From NCBI RefSeq assembly GCF_016863175.1, contig NZ_BOOJ01000033.1, positions 140,263 through 204,262 on the forward strand: a stretch of 64,000 nt of DNA. Reading direction: 5' to 3'. Below the pieces are notes generated by a model. It made no database searches, had not been told where the DNA came from, and was given only the letters and a program-made list of their open reading frames with translations. The translations under genes and the position numbers were made by a program. Positions 1-8,671 of the stretch are shown piece after piece (the first letter of the stretch is position 1; every line of letters starts with the position of its first letter). The stretch comes from Paraplanobispora siamensis. GTDB lineage: Bacteria; Actinomycetota; Actinomycetes; Streptosporangiales; Streptosporangiaceae.

Positions 1-493
1 TCTCCCACGGCGTGGTGGTGATCGGCTTGCCCGAGCGGCGGCTGCCGTGGCCGCCCCGCCACCAGAAGCCCATCTCGACGTGGTCGCTCTCCGGAGCGGG
101 CTCCGTCGCGTCCTCGGTGATCTCCTCCAGGACCGCCCTGGCGAGCTCGTCGCTGATCGCGCTCACGCTGAGCGTGGCGGAGCGGTTCTTGTAGCGGACC
201 ACGCGCAGCGTCCAGCCCTCGCCGACGATCAGGCGCGAGTCACGGCCGTCGTCCTCCCTCGCGGAGCGCACGAGCGTCCCGGCGGCGGGCATGAGAGAGG
301 CGTCGGAACGCACCCGCTCCAGGCCGACCGTACGGGACCAGGGCTGGTCGCCCGAGGCGAACGGGGACAGCGCGAGGGCGTCGATGACGTCGACCGCGGT
401 GTCGCCGTCGTCGAGCCAGATGTTCATCGGCAGCTCCGCCGGGCGCTGCTCCGGTGCGAAACGTACCTCCTTCAGCACGGACATGACGACCAT
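1..493 (-). CDS. DUF5925 domain protein, N-terminal part (probable AAA ATPase), truncated by window edge
   Basis: Translating the minus strand from ATG at 493 gives an open frame of 164 codons that runs off the left edge. It begins MVVMSVLKEVRF and includes 'LDDGDTAVDVIDALAL' and 'HVEMGFWWRGGHG'. From memory this resembles the N-terminal DUF5925 region of actinobacterial proteins that continue into an AAA ATPase module; the P-loop would lie beyond the window, so ATPase activity is inference. A second ATG in frame at 484 is an alternative start. The gene follows the kinase at 545-2137 on the same strand with about 50 nt between them, so the two may be co-transcribed. Confidence 0.7.
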   Translation of the reverse strand, partial: MVVMSVLKEVRFAPEQRPAELPMNIWLDDGDTAVDVIDALALSPFASGDQPWSRTVGLERVRSDASLMPAAGTLVRSAREDDGRDSRLIVGEGWTLRVVRYKNRSATLSVSAISDELARAVLEEITEDATEPAPESDHVEMGFWWRGGHGSRRSGKPITTTPWE

Positions 494-544
494 GATCCCG
501 GTCACCGCCGTACAGGTCGAAGGGTTTTCCGCCGCGTCCCGGCG

Positions 545-2137
545 TCACGAGGTCCTGGACAGCTCGCCGGTCTCGGTGACGAGGCCGAGCCCCGGCTCGT
601 CCTTCCAGGTGTAGGTGAGCCGGTCGTCCTTCCTGGCCAGCCAGACCGTCCCCGGAACGCAGCCGGTTTCGGCTCCCAGCGCGAAGACCAGGGTGTCCTG
701 CTCGACGCGCTGCAAGGTGATCCGCCCGGTGCACCTGCTGCCCGGCTCGGCCCAGCCCGCGTCGCTCCTGCCCGCCTGAAGCTCGACCTCGATCCGCTTC
801 GCCCCGGACGCGAGGGGATTGGTGGAGGTGATGCCGTCACCGGCCCACTCCCCGGCGAAGGAGTCCGGGATCTTCGGGGCGTTCGCCGGGGGCGCGGTGC
901 TCTCTCCCGTCTTCTCGGGTTGCGCGGAGGCGGTTTCCCCCGCGGCGTTCCCCGTGGCGTCTCCCGTCGGCCCGGCGGACGCGGACCCGGTGGCCGACAT
1001 GGTCCCGCCGCCGAGGGCGTCACCGGTGCGGTCGCCGAGGACCGTCCAGGCGACGATCCCGGCGACGACCAGGGCGGACACCGCCACCAGGACCGAGCCG
1101 ACCACGAGACCCCGGCGACGTCTCCGTCCCGGCCGGGTGGTGAGCGCGGAGGATCCGGGGCCCGTCCGTCCCGGGTCGGAGAGGCGGGCGCCGGCCCCCG
1201 GGGCACCGGAGGCGGCGTGGCGGGGCGGGGCGGCGGGATGGGGGCCGGGTACGGCGTGGCCGCGGGGGTCGTGCGGGGCGCCGGTGGGGGAGGCCATCTC
1301 GCTGCCGATCCTGGCCAGGTCCTCGGTCGAGGGCGCGGTCCCCGCCCCGGGGTCTATCAGGCTGACCATCAGGGCGCGGGCCCCCGGGCGGTGGGCCGGG
1401 TCCTTGTCCAGGCAGGAGGCGATCAGTCCCCGGTAGCGGGCGGGCAGGGCCGACAGTTCGGGGTGGTGGGTCATGACGCGGTGCAGTACGGCGGGCACGG
1501 TGTCGGCGCCGAAGGGCGACCTGCCGCTCGCCGCGTAGACCATGGTGGCCGCCCAGGCGAACACGTCGGAGGCGGGCGAGGCCTGGGAGCCGGAGATCTG
1601 CTCGGGGGACAGGTAGGCGGGGGTGCCGATCAGGCCGGAGGTCTGGGTCGCCGGGCCGTCGGCCCTGGCGATGCCGAAGTCCACCACGCGGGGGCCGTCC
1701 GGGCCGAGCAGCACGTTGGACGGCTTGAAGTCGCGGTGCACGACCCCGGCCGCGTGGATCGCCGCCAGGGCGGTGGCCGTGCCGACGACCAGGCGTTCCA
1801 GTTCGCCGCCGCGCAGCGGCCCGTGCCGGCCGACCCGCTGCTCAAGGGAGGGGCCGTCGACGAACTCGCTCACCACGTAGGGCCGGGGCCCGTCCACCGA
1901 GGCGTCCAGCACGCGCGCGGTGCAGAACGGGGCGACGCTCCCCAGGGCCGACAGCTCCCTGGTCAGCCGCCTGCGCGTCTCGGCGTCGGAGCGGAACAGC
2001 AGCTTGACCGCCACCGGCCGCCCGTCGGAGCCGTAGGCGAGGTAGACGACGCCCTGGCCGCCCTCGCCGAGCCTTCCGGCCAGCCGGAACTCACCGAGCC
2101 TGTCGGGGTCGTCGGGGGTCAGCGGAGCCGTGGGCAC
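545..2137 (-). CDS. membrane-anchored Ser/Thr protein kinase (PknB/Hanks type) with lipocalin-like extracytoplasmic tail
   Basis: This 530-residue protein has a complete Hanks-type kinase domain at about residues 17-260: Gly-rich loop GEGGQGVVY (24-32), VAVK with the ATP-binding Lys45, HRDFKPSN with catalytic Asp136, DFG at 153-155 and the activation segment GTPAYLSPEQ (171-180). A Pro/Gly/Ala-rich juxtamembrane stretch follows, then an Arg cluster and one membrane span at about 342-364. The outer part has a low-complexity Thr/Ala/Gly linker and a compact C-terminal domain of about 105 residues with two Cys ('SRCTG', 'TGCVPG') that may form a disulfide. The kinase would face the cytoplasm and the C-terminal domain the exterior, a common actinobacterial receptor-kinase design. 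It is divergent from the amidase at 2339, which could suggest a link to the cell wall, but no ligand can be named. Confidence 0.92.
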   Translation of the reverse strand: MPTAPLTPDDPDRLGEFRLAGRLGEGGQGVVYLAYGSDGRPVAVKLLFRSDAETRRRLTRELSALGSVAPFCTARVLDASVDGPRPYVVSEFVDGPSLEQRVGRHGPLRGGELERLVVGTATALAAIHAAGVVHRDFKPSNVLLGPDGPRVVDFGIARADGPATQTSGLIGTPAYLSPEQISGSQASPASDVFAWAATMVYAASGRSPFGADTVPAVLHRVMTHHPELSALPARYRGLIASCLDKDPAHRPGARALMVSLIDPGAGTAPSTEDLARIGSEMASPTGAPHDPRGHAVPGPHPAAPPRHAASGAPGAGARLSDPGRTGPGSSALTTRPGRRRRRGLVVGSVLVAVSALVVAGIVAWTVLGDRTGDALGGGTMSATGSASAGPTGDATGNAAGETASAQPEKTGESTAPPANAPKIPDSFAGEWAGDGITSTNPLASGAKRIEVELQAGRSDAGWAEPGSRCTGRITLQRVEQDTLVFALGAETGCVPGTVWLARKDDRLTYTWKDEPGLGLVTETGELSRTS

Positions 2138-2338
2138 GCGGTCAAGGCTAGCGACACGGGCGGGAACGGGGATAGGGCTGCGGGTTTAGCTGGCCACTTC
2201 ACGGAAAGTCAGCGATCGTCCGTTTCCGGAGTCGCGACGTAGGAGCCTGGGTAAATCAATCGGTAAACCTCCCGTCACGCGCCGCGTCACCTATTACGCT
2301 CCGGTTAGCCACCATTGCTCGACCCCCTGGAGATTTTT
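2138..2338. promoter_or_regulatory. divergent intergenic region between kinase and amidase genes
   Basis: This roughly 200-nt gap is less GC-rich than its surroundings. It holds two copies of GGTAAA separated by six nt (about 2258-2275) and a TATTAC element near 2292 that could be a -10 for the rightward amidase gene. Its promoter role is inferred from position only. Confidence 0.35.
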
Positions 2339-3112
2339 GTGGCCATCGACCTCGTGTCCCGTCGTGAATGGGGTGCCCGCTCGCCGAGCGGTTCCTACTC
2401 CTCGCTCAGCTCGACGAGAGGGGTGAAGGTTCACTACACGGGGGGACGGGTCGACCCGGCGATCGTCGGCGACCACGCGAAGTGCGTGTCGCTGGTGAAG
2501 TCCATCCAGAACCAGCACATGGACGGCAACGGATGGATGGACATCGGCTACTCCATGATCGCTTGTCCGCATCGCAAGGTGTTCATGGGGCGCGGTCCCA
2601 AGCGCCTTCCCGCCGCCAACGGCTCCGGGCTCAACAGCGACCACTACGCGGTGCTCGGCCTGGTCGGCTCCTCCGGCCTGGTCCAGCCGAACGACGAGAT
2701 GCTGCACGGCATCCTCGACGCCGTCGAATACCTCCGCGACCGCGGCGGCGCCGGCCGGGAGATCAAGGGCCACCGTGACGGCTACGCGACCTCCTGCCCG
2801 GGCGAGGCGCTCTACGCGTGGGTGAGGCGGGGCGCGCCCCGGCCCGGCGGCGGCGGAGACCCCGATCCGCCCGAGCCCCACCCCTCCTTCCCCGGCCGGA
2901 CGCTCAAGTACCCGCCGGTCATGGTCGGCGAGGACGTGCGCACCTGGCAGCAGCAGATGCGCACGCGCGGCTGGAACATCGACGTCGACGGCCTGTACGG
3001 CGCGCAGTCCCGCGAGGTCGCCCGGAAGTTCCAGCGGGAGAAGGGCCTGCCCGTGACCGGGGAGGTCGACCGCGCCACCTGGAACGCCTCCTGGGAGGAG
3101 CCCGTCACCTGA
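2339..3112 (+). CDS. N-acetylmuramoyl-L-alanine amidase with C-terminal peptidoglycan-binding domain
   Basis: The start is GTG at 2339 because CTGGAG sits six nt upstream; a TTG at 2315 is in frame but has no such site. The 257-residue product starts VAIDLVSRREWGAR, the typical opening of amidase_2/PGRP folds, which cleave the bond between N-acetylmuramic acid and L-Ala in peptidoglycan. Family residues seen are the first zinc His in 'VHYTGG', the central 'DIGYSMIACPHRKVFMGRG', and 'KGHRDGYATSCPGEALY', which carries the second zinc His and the Cys. After a Pro/Gly linker, residues from about 185 form a peptidoglycan_binding_1 repeat (GEDVRTWQQQM, DGLYGAQSREVARKFQREKGL). No signal peptide is visible, so export by an unusual route, release on lysis, or an intracellular role are all open. 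Confidence 0.88.
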   Translation: MAIDLVSRREWGARSPSGSYSSLSSTRGVKVHYTGGRVDPAIVGDHAKCVSLVKSIQNQHMDGNGWMDIGYSMIACPHRKVFMGRGPKRLPAANGSGLNSDHYAVLGLVGSSGLVQPNDEMLHGILDAVEYLRDRGGAGREIKGHRDGYATSCPGEALYAWVRRGAPRPGGGGDPDPPEPHPSFPGRTLKYPPVMVGEDVRTWQQQMRTRGWNIDVDGLYGAQSREVARKFQREKGLPVTGEVDRATWNASWEEPVT

Positions 3113-3129
3113 ACGCCCGGGAACGCGCC

Positions 3130-3168
3130 AAGCGGCCCCCGAAGTAATGTTCTGGACGGGGGCCGCTT
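3130..3168. terminator. perfect 12-bp inverted repeat between amidase and mutA
   Basis: AAGCGGCCCCCG (3130-3141) and CGGGGGCCGCTT (3157-3168) are exact reverse complements with a 15-nt loop. It lies 18 nt after the amidase stop, as expected for a terminator, but has no T-tract. Its right arm runs into the probable -10 element of mutA, so it could also be an operator. Confidence 0.6.
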
Positions 3169-3173
3169 ACTAT
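3168..3173 (+). promoter_or_regulatory. probable -10 element of a leaderless mutA transcript
   Basis: TACTAT lies seven nt before the mutA ATG at 3181, and no Shine-Dalgarno sequence is visible. That spacing would put the transcript start at or next to the ATG, the usual signature of leaderless actinobacterial mRNAs. No convincing -35 is seen. Confidence 0.45.
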
Positions 3174-3180
3174 CCGGTGC

Positions 3181-5040
3181 ATGACCGTGCCGCCCGAGGA
3201 GCCCCGACCGGCCGCAGCGTCCCCGTCGCCCGCCTCCTCTCCGCCGTTCCCGTCGGCCACGCGCGAGCAGTGGCGGGAGCTGGCGCTGGGAGTGCTGCGC
3301 AAGTCCGGGGTGGAGGCCCCCACTCCGGAGGAGGCGCTGGCCTCGGTCACCTATGACGGGGTGACCGTCGCGCCGCTCTACGATCTGTCCGACCTGCCGG
3401 GCGACCCCGGCCTGCCGGGCCTGGCGCCCCACACGCGCGGCTCCCGCCCGGTGGCCGGCGGCTGGGACGTACGGCAGCGCCACGAGGTGCCCGACCCCGA
3501 GGCCGTCCTCGCCGACCTGGAGAGCGGGGTCACCTCGCTCTGGCTCGCCCTGGAGCCGCAGGACCTGCCGAAGGTGCTGGAGCGGGTCCACCTGGAGCTC
3601 ATCTCGGTGACGCTGGAGGCGGGCGGGCGCACCCGCGAGGCCGCCGAGGCCCTGTTCGCGCTCGCGGCCCGCAGGGCGGGGCCGGCCGAGAAGGCCTCCA
3701 CCGCCCTCACCGCCGCCCTCGGCGCCGATCCCCTGGGCCTGCGTGCCCGCACCGGCGCGCCCGCGGGGCCCGTGGAGCTCGCGGAGGCGGTGGAGCTGGC
3801 CCGCAGGTGCGTGGCGGAGTTCCCGGGGGTGCGGGCGATGGTCGTGGACGCGACGCCGTACCACGACGCGGGCGGGAGCGACGCCGAGGAGCTGGGCTGC
3901 TCGATCGCCGCCGGTGTCGCCTACCTGCGGGCGCTGACGGACGGCGGGCTCACCCCGGAGCAGGCGTTCGGGCAGCTGGAGTTCCGCTACGCCGCCACCG
4001 CCGACCAGTTCCTCACCGTCGCCAAGCTCCGCGCGGCGCGCCGGCTCTGGGCGCGGGTGGCCGAGGTCTGCGGAGTGGACGGGGCGGGGCAGGCGCAGCA
4101 CGCGGTGACCAGTTCGGCCATGATGACGGCCAGGGACCCGTGGGTGAACATGCTCCGCACCACCCTGGCCTGCTTCGCCGCCGGGGTCGGCGGCGCCGAC
4201 GCGGTGACCGTCCAGCCGTTCGACACCCGGCTCGGCCTGCCCGACGCCTTCTCCCGCCGGATCGCGCGCAACACCCACTCGCTGCTGGTGGAGGAGGCGC
4301 ACGTCGCCCGGGTGACCGACCCGGCGGGCGGCTCCTTCTACGTCGAGCGGCTCACCGAGGACCTCGCGGGCCGGGCCTGGGAGTGGTTCCGGGAGATCGA
4401 GCGCGCGGGCGGCATGGCCGCGGCCCTGGACTCGGGCCTGGTCGCCGGCCGCCTGGCCGGCACCCGCGAGCGGCGGATGGCCAACATCGCCCACCGCCGC
4501 GACCCCATCACCGGCGTCAGCGAGTTCCCCGACCTCAACGAGCGGATCCCGGTACGGGCGCCCCGGCCGGACACGGCGGCGGGGGAGAGCGGGCGGACCG
4601 GCGACGGGCTGCCGCGGATCGCCTACGCGCAGGACTTCGAGGCGCTGCGAGACCTGGCCGACGCGCAGGAGACCCGGCCGAGCGTCTTCCTGGCGACCAT
4701 CGGCCCGGTGGCCGCGCACACGGCCCGGGCCTCGTTCGCGGCCAACCTGTTCCAGGCCGGGGGCATCGCCACCGTCCTGTCCGGACCGGAGACCGATCCG
4801 GAGCGGATCGCCGCCGCGTTCACCGCGAGCGGCACGCCGGTCGCGTGCCTGTGCTCCAGCGACCGGCTGTACGGCGAGCACGCCGAGGCCGTGGCCGCGG
4901 CGCTGCGCGCGGCCGGGGCGCGGAAGGTGTGGCTGGCGGGGAAGGGATCCTACGGGGGAGTGGACGCCACGATCTTCGCCGGGTGCGACGCCCTCGCCGT
5001 GCTCCGCGAGACCTTCGACGACCTGGAGGTGACCCGGTGA
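3181..5040 (+). CDS. mutA: methylmalonyl-CoA mutase small (beta) subunit
   Basis: This 619-residue protein is the non-catalytic partner of MutB in the heterodimeric adenosylcobalamin enzyme that interconverts (R)-methylmalonyl-CoA and succinyl-CoA. It has a TIM-barrel mutase domain from about residue 45 to 440, with stretches paralogous to MutB such as '[19 protein letters not shown]', '[30 protein letters not shown]' and '[13 protein letters not shown]'. A cobalamin-fold domain follows from about 500 to 619. That domain lacks the DxHxxG lower-ligand motif present in MutB ('[15 protein letters not shown]' instead), as expected for the small subunit. The N-terminal 25 residues are Pro/Ser-rich and unconserved. 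Its stop overlaps the GTG of mutB, so the two are translationally coupled. The pathway is propionate, odd-chain and branched-chain catabolism, or methylmalonyl-CoA supply for polyketides. Confidence 0.96.
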   Translation: MTVPPEEPRPAAASPSPASSPPFPSATREQWRELALGVLRKSGVEAPTPEEALASVTYDGVTVAPLYDLSDLPGDPGLPGLAPHTRGSRPVAGGWDVRQRHEVPDPEAVLADLESGVTSLWLALEPQDLPKVLERVHLELISVTLEAGGRTREAAEALFALAARRAGPAEKASTALTAALGADPLGLRARTGAPAGPVELAEAVELARRCVAEFPGVRAMVVDATPYHDAGGSDAEELGCSIAAGVAYLRALTDGGLTPEQAFGQLEFRYAATADQFLTVAKLRAARRLWARVAEVCGVDGAGQAQHAVTSSAMMTARDPWVNMLRTTLACFAAGVGGADAVTVQPFDTRLGLPDAFSRRIARNTHSLLVEEAHVARVTDPAGGSFYVERLTEDLAGRAWEWFREIERAGGMAAALDSGLVAGRLAGTRERRMANIAHRRDPITGVSEFPDLNERIPVRAPRPDTAAGESGRTGDGLPRIAYAQDFEALRDLADAQETRPSVFLATIGPVAAHTARASFAANLFQAGGIATVLSGPETDPERIAAAFTASGTPVACLCSSDRLYGEHAEAVAAALRAAGARKVWLAGKGSYGGVDATIFAGCDALAVLRETFDDLEVTR

Positions 5041-7244
5041 TTCCGGATTTTTCGGGAATTGAGCTGGGCGGCCGGACGGACGCCGTACCGGGCGATCCGG
5101 ACCGGTGGGCGCGGGCCGTACGGGAGGAGACCGGTCACGGCCCCGGCGATCTGGTGTGGGACACCCCGGAGGGGATCGCGGTCAAGCCGCTCTACACGGC
5201 CGCCGACATCGCCGATCTGGACTTCCCGCACACCTATCCGGGCGCGGTGCCGTACCTGCGCGGGCCGTACCCGACGATGTACGTCAACCAGCCGTGGACC
5301 ATCCGGCAGTACGCCGGGTTCTCCACCGCCGAGGAGTCCAACGCCTTCTACCGGCGCAACCTGGCCGCCGGGCAGAAGGGCCTGTCGGTCGCCTTCGACC
5401 TGGCCACCCACCGGGGCTACGACTCCGACCACCCGCGCGTGGCCGGCGACGTCGGCATGGCGGGCGTGGCGATCGACTCGATCTACGACATGCGGCAGCT
5501 GTTCGACGGGATCCCCCTGGACAGGATGAGCGTGTCGATGACCATGAACGGCGCGGTGCTGCCGATCCTGGCGCTGTACATCGTGGCCGCCGAGGAGCAG
5601 GGGGTGGCGCCCGAGCAGCTGGCCGGGACCATCCAGAACGACATCCTCAAGGAGTTCATGGTCCGCAACACCTACATCTACCCGCCGGGGCCGTCGATGC
5701 GGATCATCTCCGACATCTTCGCCTTCACCAGCGAGCGGATGCCGAAGTTCAACTCGATCTCGATCTCCGGGTACCACATCCAGGAGGCCGGGGCCACGTG
5801 CGACCTGGAGCTGGCCTACACCCTCGCCGACGGCGTGGAGTACCTGCGGGCGGGCGTCGAGGCCGGGCTGGACGTCGACCGGTTCGCGCCGCGCCTGTCG
5901 TTCTTCTGGTGCATCGGCATGAACTTCTTCATGGAGGTCGCCAAACTGCGGGCCGCCCGCCTGCTGTGGTCGGAGCTGGTGGCGGGGTTCGGCGCGAAGA
6001 ACCCCAAGTCGCTGTCGCTGCGCACCCACTCCCAGACCTCCGGCTGGTCGCTCACCGCGCAGGACGTGTTCAACAACGTGGTGCGCACCTGCGTCGAGGC
6101 GATGGCCGCCACCCAGGGCCACACCCAGTCGCTGCACACCAACGCCCTGGACGAGGCGCTGGCGCTGCCCACCGACTTCTCCGCGCGCATCGCCCGCAAC
6201 ACCCAGCTGCTGCTGCAGCAGGAGTCGGGCACCTGCCGGGTGATCGATCCGTGGGGCGGCTCCTACTACGTCGAGCGGCTCACCCACGAGCTGGCCGCCA
6301 AGGCGCGGGCGCACATCGAGGAGGTCGAGGCGGCCGGCGGCATGGCCAGGGCCATCGACGCCGGGCTGCCCAAGCTCCGCATCGAGGAGGCCGCCGCCCG
6401 CACCCAGGCGCGCATCGACTCGGGACGGCAGCCGGTCATCGGCGTCAACAAGTACCGCCCCGACGCCGACGAGCCGATCGAGGTGCTCAAGGTCGACAAC
6501 ACCGCCGTGCGGGCCAGCCAGCTGGACAAGCTGCGCCGGCTGCGCGCCGAGCGCGACCCGCGCGCGGTGGAGGAGGCGCTCGCAGCCCTGACGAAGGCCG
6601 CCGACGCCGCGGTGAACGGCACCCGCGCGCCCGGCCTGGAGCAGAACCTGCTCGCGCTGGCCGTGGACGCGGCCCGGGCCAAGGCCACGGTCGGGGAGAT
6701 CTCCGACGCGCTGGAGAAGGTCTTCGGGCGGCACGCCGGCCAGATCCGTACGATCTCCGGGGTGTACCGCGAGGAGGTGGGGTCCGGCGTGGACGAGGTC
6801 CGTACGGCGTGCGCCGCGTTCGAGCGGGCCGAAGGGCGCCGCCCGCGCATCCTGGTGGCCAAGATGGGCCAGGACGGCCACGACCGGGGCCAGAAGGTGA
6901 TCGCCACGGCCTTCGCCGACCTCGGCTTCGACGTCGACGTCGGCCCGCTGTTCCAGACGCCCGAGGAGGTCGCCCGCCAGGCGGTCGAGGCCGACGTGCA
7001 CGTGGTCGGCGTCTCCTCGCTGGCGGCCGGGCACCTGACCCTGGTGCCCGCGCTGAGGCGGGCCCTGGCCGACCTGGACGCCGAGGACATCATGATCGTC
7101 GTCGGCGGCGTCATCCCGCCGGGCGACGTCGAGGAGCTGCGCGCGGCCGGGGCCTCGGCGGTCTTCCCGCCGGGCACCGTGATCGCCGAGGCAGCCCTGG
7201 GCCTGCTGGCGGAGCTGTCGGCCCGGCTGGGTCATGAGTCCTGA
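5037..7244 (+). CDS. mutB: methylmalonyl-CoA mutase large (alpha, catalytic) subunit
   Basis: The start is GTG at 5037, with GGAGG at 5025-5029 seven nt upstream and a GTGA overlap with the mutA stop; the frame is open far upstream but that part is shadow. The 735-residue product carries the catalytic TIM barrel (for example '[28 protein letters not shown]', '[17 protein letters not shown]') and a C-terminal B12-binding domain with the DxHxxG motif D613-x-H615-xx-G618 in '[11 protein letters not shown]'. His615 is the expected cobalt lower ligand. It forms the active heterodimer with MutA and is served by MeaB encoded next. Length and all key residues are normal for the family. Confidence 0.97.
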   Translation: MIPDFSGIELGGRTDAVPGDPDRWARAVREETGHGPGDLVWDTPEGIAVKPLYTAADIADLDFPHTYPGAVPYLRGPYPTMYVNQPWTIRQYAGFSTAEESNAFYRRNLAAGQKGLSVAFDLATHRGYDSDHPRVAGDVGMAGVAIDSIYDMRQLFDGIPLDRMSVSMTMNGAVLPILALYIVAAEEQGVAPEQLAGTIQNDILKEFMVRNTYIYPPGPSMRIISDIFAFTSERMPKFNSISISGYHIQEAGATCDLELAYTLADGVEYLRAGVEAGLDVDRFAPRLSFFWCIGMNFFMEVAKLRAARLLWSELVAGFGAKNPKSLSLRTHSQTSGWSLTAQDVFNNVVRTCVEAMAATQGHTQSLHTNALDEALALPTDFSARIARNTQLLLQQESGTCRVIDPWGGSYYVERLTHELAAKARAHIEEVEAAGGMARAIDAGLPKLRIEEAAARTQARIDSGRQPVIGVNKYRPDADEPIEVLKVDNTAVRASQLDKLRRLRAERDPRAVEEALAALTKAADAAVNGTRAPGLEQNLLALAVDAARAKATVGEISDALEKVFGRHAGQIRTISGVYREEVGSGVDEVRTACAAFERAEGRRPRILVAKMGQDGHDRGQKVIATAFADLGFDVDVGPLFQTPEEVARQAVEADVHVVGVSSLAAGHLTLVPALRRALADLDAEDIMIVVGGVIPPGDVEELRAAGASAVFPPGTVIAEAALGLLAELSARLGHES

Positions 7245-7288
7245 GGCCGCGTGCGGTGAGGCCGTACGCCGTGACGGGGTCCTGAGCC

Positions 7289-8293
7289 GTGAGCACTCTT
7301 GAGGACTACGTCCGGGGGGTGCGCTCGGGCTCCCGGCGCTGGATCGGCCGGGCCGTCACCCTCGTGGAGTCCACCAGGGCCGACCACCGGGAGCTGGCGC
7401 AGCGGCTGCTCGTCGAGCTGACCCCGCTGGCCGGCCGGGCCCGCCGGGTGGGCGTCTCCGGCGTGCCCGGCGTGGGCAAGTCCACGTTCATCGACGCGCT
7501 CGGCACCCTGCTGACGGGGGAGGGCCACCGGGTGGCGGTGCTCGCGGTGGACCCCTCCTCCACCCGGACCGGCGGCAGCGTGCTGGGCGACAAGACCCGG
7601 ATGGCCCGGCTGGCGGTCGACGACAACGCCTTCATCCGGCCCTCGCCCACCTCCGGCACCCTCGGCGGGGTCGCCAAGGCGACCCGGGAGGCCATGGTCG
7701 TCGTCGAGGCGGCCGGCTACGACGTCGTCCTGGTGGAGACCGTGGGCGTCGGGCAGTCGGAGACCGCCGTGGCGGACATGGTGGACACCTTCCTGCTGCT
7801 GGCGCTGGCCAGGACCGGCGACCAGCTCCAGGGCATCAAGAAGGGCGTGCTGGAGCTGGCCGACGTGATCGCGGTCAACAAGGCCGACGGCCCGCACGAG
7901 ATGGACGCCCGCCGGGCCGCCAGGGAACTGGCCGGGGCGCTGCGGCTGCTGCGCTCGGAGCGGGCGGTGCCGGTGCTGACGTGCAGCGGGCGGGAGGGCG
8001 CCGGGCTGGAGGAGCTGTGGCGGCAGATCGTCGCGCACCGCGACGCCCTGGAGGCCTCCGGCGAGCTGGCCGACAAGAGGCGGCGCCAGCAGGTCGGCTG
8101 GACCTGGTCCATGGTCACCGACCGGCTCCTGCGGCGGCTGCACGACCATCCGGCGGTGGCGGCGGCCGCCGCCGAGGCCGAGCGCGGGGTCCTCGACGGC
8201 ACGCTCACGCCCGCCCTGGCCGCCGACCGCATCCTCGCGGCTTTCCTGCGGGAGGGCGGATCCCCGCAACAGCTCGGCCGTCACGCCGGGTGA
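7289..8293 (+). CDS. meaB: methylmalonyl-CoA mutase-associated G-protein chaperone MeaB
   Basis: This 334-residue P-loop GTPase has Walker A 'GVPGVGKST' (58-66), the switch-region 'DPSSTRTGGSVLGDKTRM', 'VLVETVGVGQSE' and the guanine-specificity motif 'NKADG'. MeaB-family proteins load and protect adenosylcobalamin in the mutase and eject damaged cofactor. The gene begins with GTG 44 nt after mutB on the same strand, so mutA-mutB-meaB form one operon. No methylmalonyl-CoA epimerase gene lies in the window. Confidence 0.95.
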   Translation: MSTLEDYVRGVRSGSRRWIGRAVTLVESTRADHRELAQRLLVELTPLAGRARRVGVSGVPGVGKSTFIDALGTLLTGEGHRVAVLAVDPSSTRTGGSVLGDKTRMARLAVDDNAFIRPSPTSGTLGGVAKATREAMVVVEAAGYDVVLVETVGVGQSETAVADMVDTFLLLALARTGDQLQGIKKGVLELADVIAVNKADGPHEMDARRAARELAGALRLLRSERAVPVLTCSGREGAGLEELWRQIVAHRDALEASGELADKRRRQQVGWTWSMVTDRLLRRLHDHPAVAAAAAEAERGVLDGTLTPALAADRILAAFLREGGSPQQLGRHAG

Positions 8294-8671
8294 CCGTACC
8301 GGAGAATCCGGAAAGTCCCTTCGCGGAACTCTCGTTAACTTAGCGTTAACAGTGCTGTTTGTCCGGATGTAGAGATAATTCGGATTGGATGCGAGCTTGA
8401 TCACGACTAGTGGATCATGTGATACTTCATCCGGAGAAAATGCGAATGCTGTGATGCGATGCGTTTTTAGCGTGTAACGCCCCTAAGGGGTGTACGGCGA
8501 AGCCCGGGAACGTCCGGGGGACCGGCGGCCGATCGGTCCTGACCCGTTCCCGGGTGGAGAAGGGGCACGGAGCGGTGTCCCGGTTCCCGGTGTGCCGTCC
8601 CGCCCGCGTGGCCACGCGGACGGTGTTCCGCGCTGCGCGGATTCGCTCACGCGAGGTGGGAGACGCTTGGC
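8294..8671. promoter_or_regulatory. 378-nt intergenic region upstream of the terpenoid operon, with GTTAAC repeat and a short hairpin
   Basis: There is no convincing gene here. The stretch at about 8330-8470 is clearly AT-richer than its surroundings, as expected for a promoter. CGTTAAC occurs twice, at 8333-8339 and 8344-8350, 11 bp apart (about one helical turn), each copy containing the palindrome GTTAAC; this looks like an operator. A short hairpin ACGCCCC-TAA-GGGGTGT (8477-8493, one G-U pair) could be a weak terminator or leader structure. The operon it controls starts at 8672. Confidence 0.45.

Noticed and set aside
47..2242. Very long plus-strand open frame antisense to the kinase and DUF5925 genes
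   Set aside because: It is Gly/Arg/Ala-rich without any domain, while the minus strand encodes a complete kinase; a product of high GC content.
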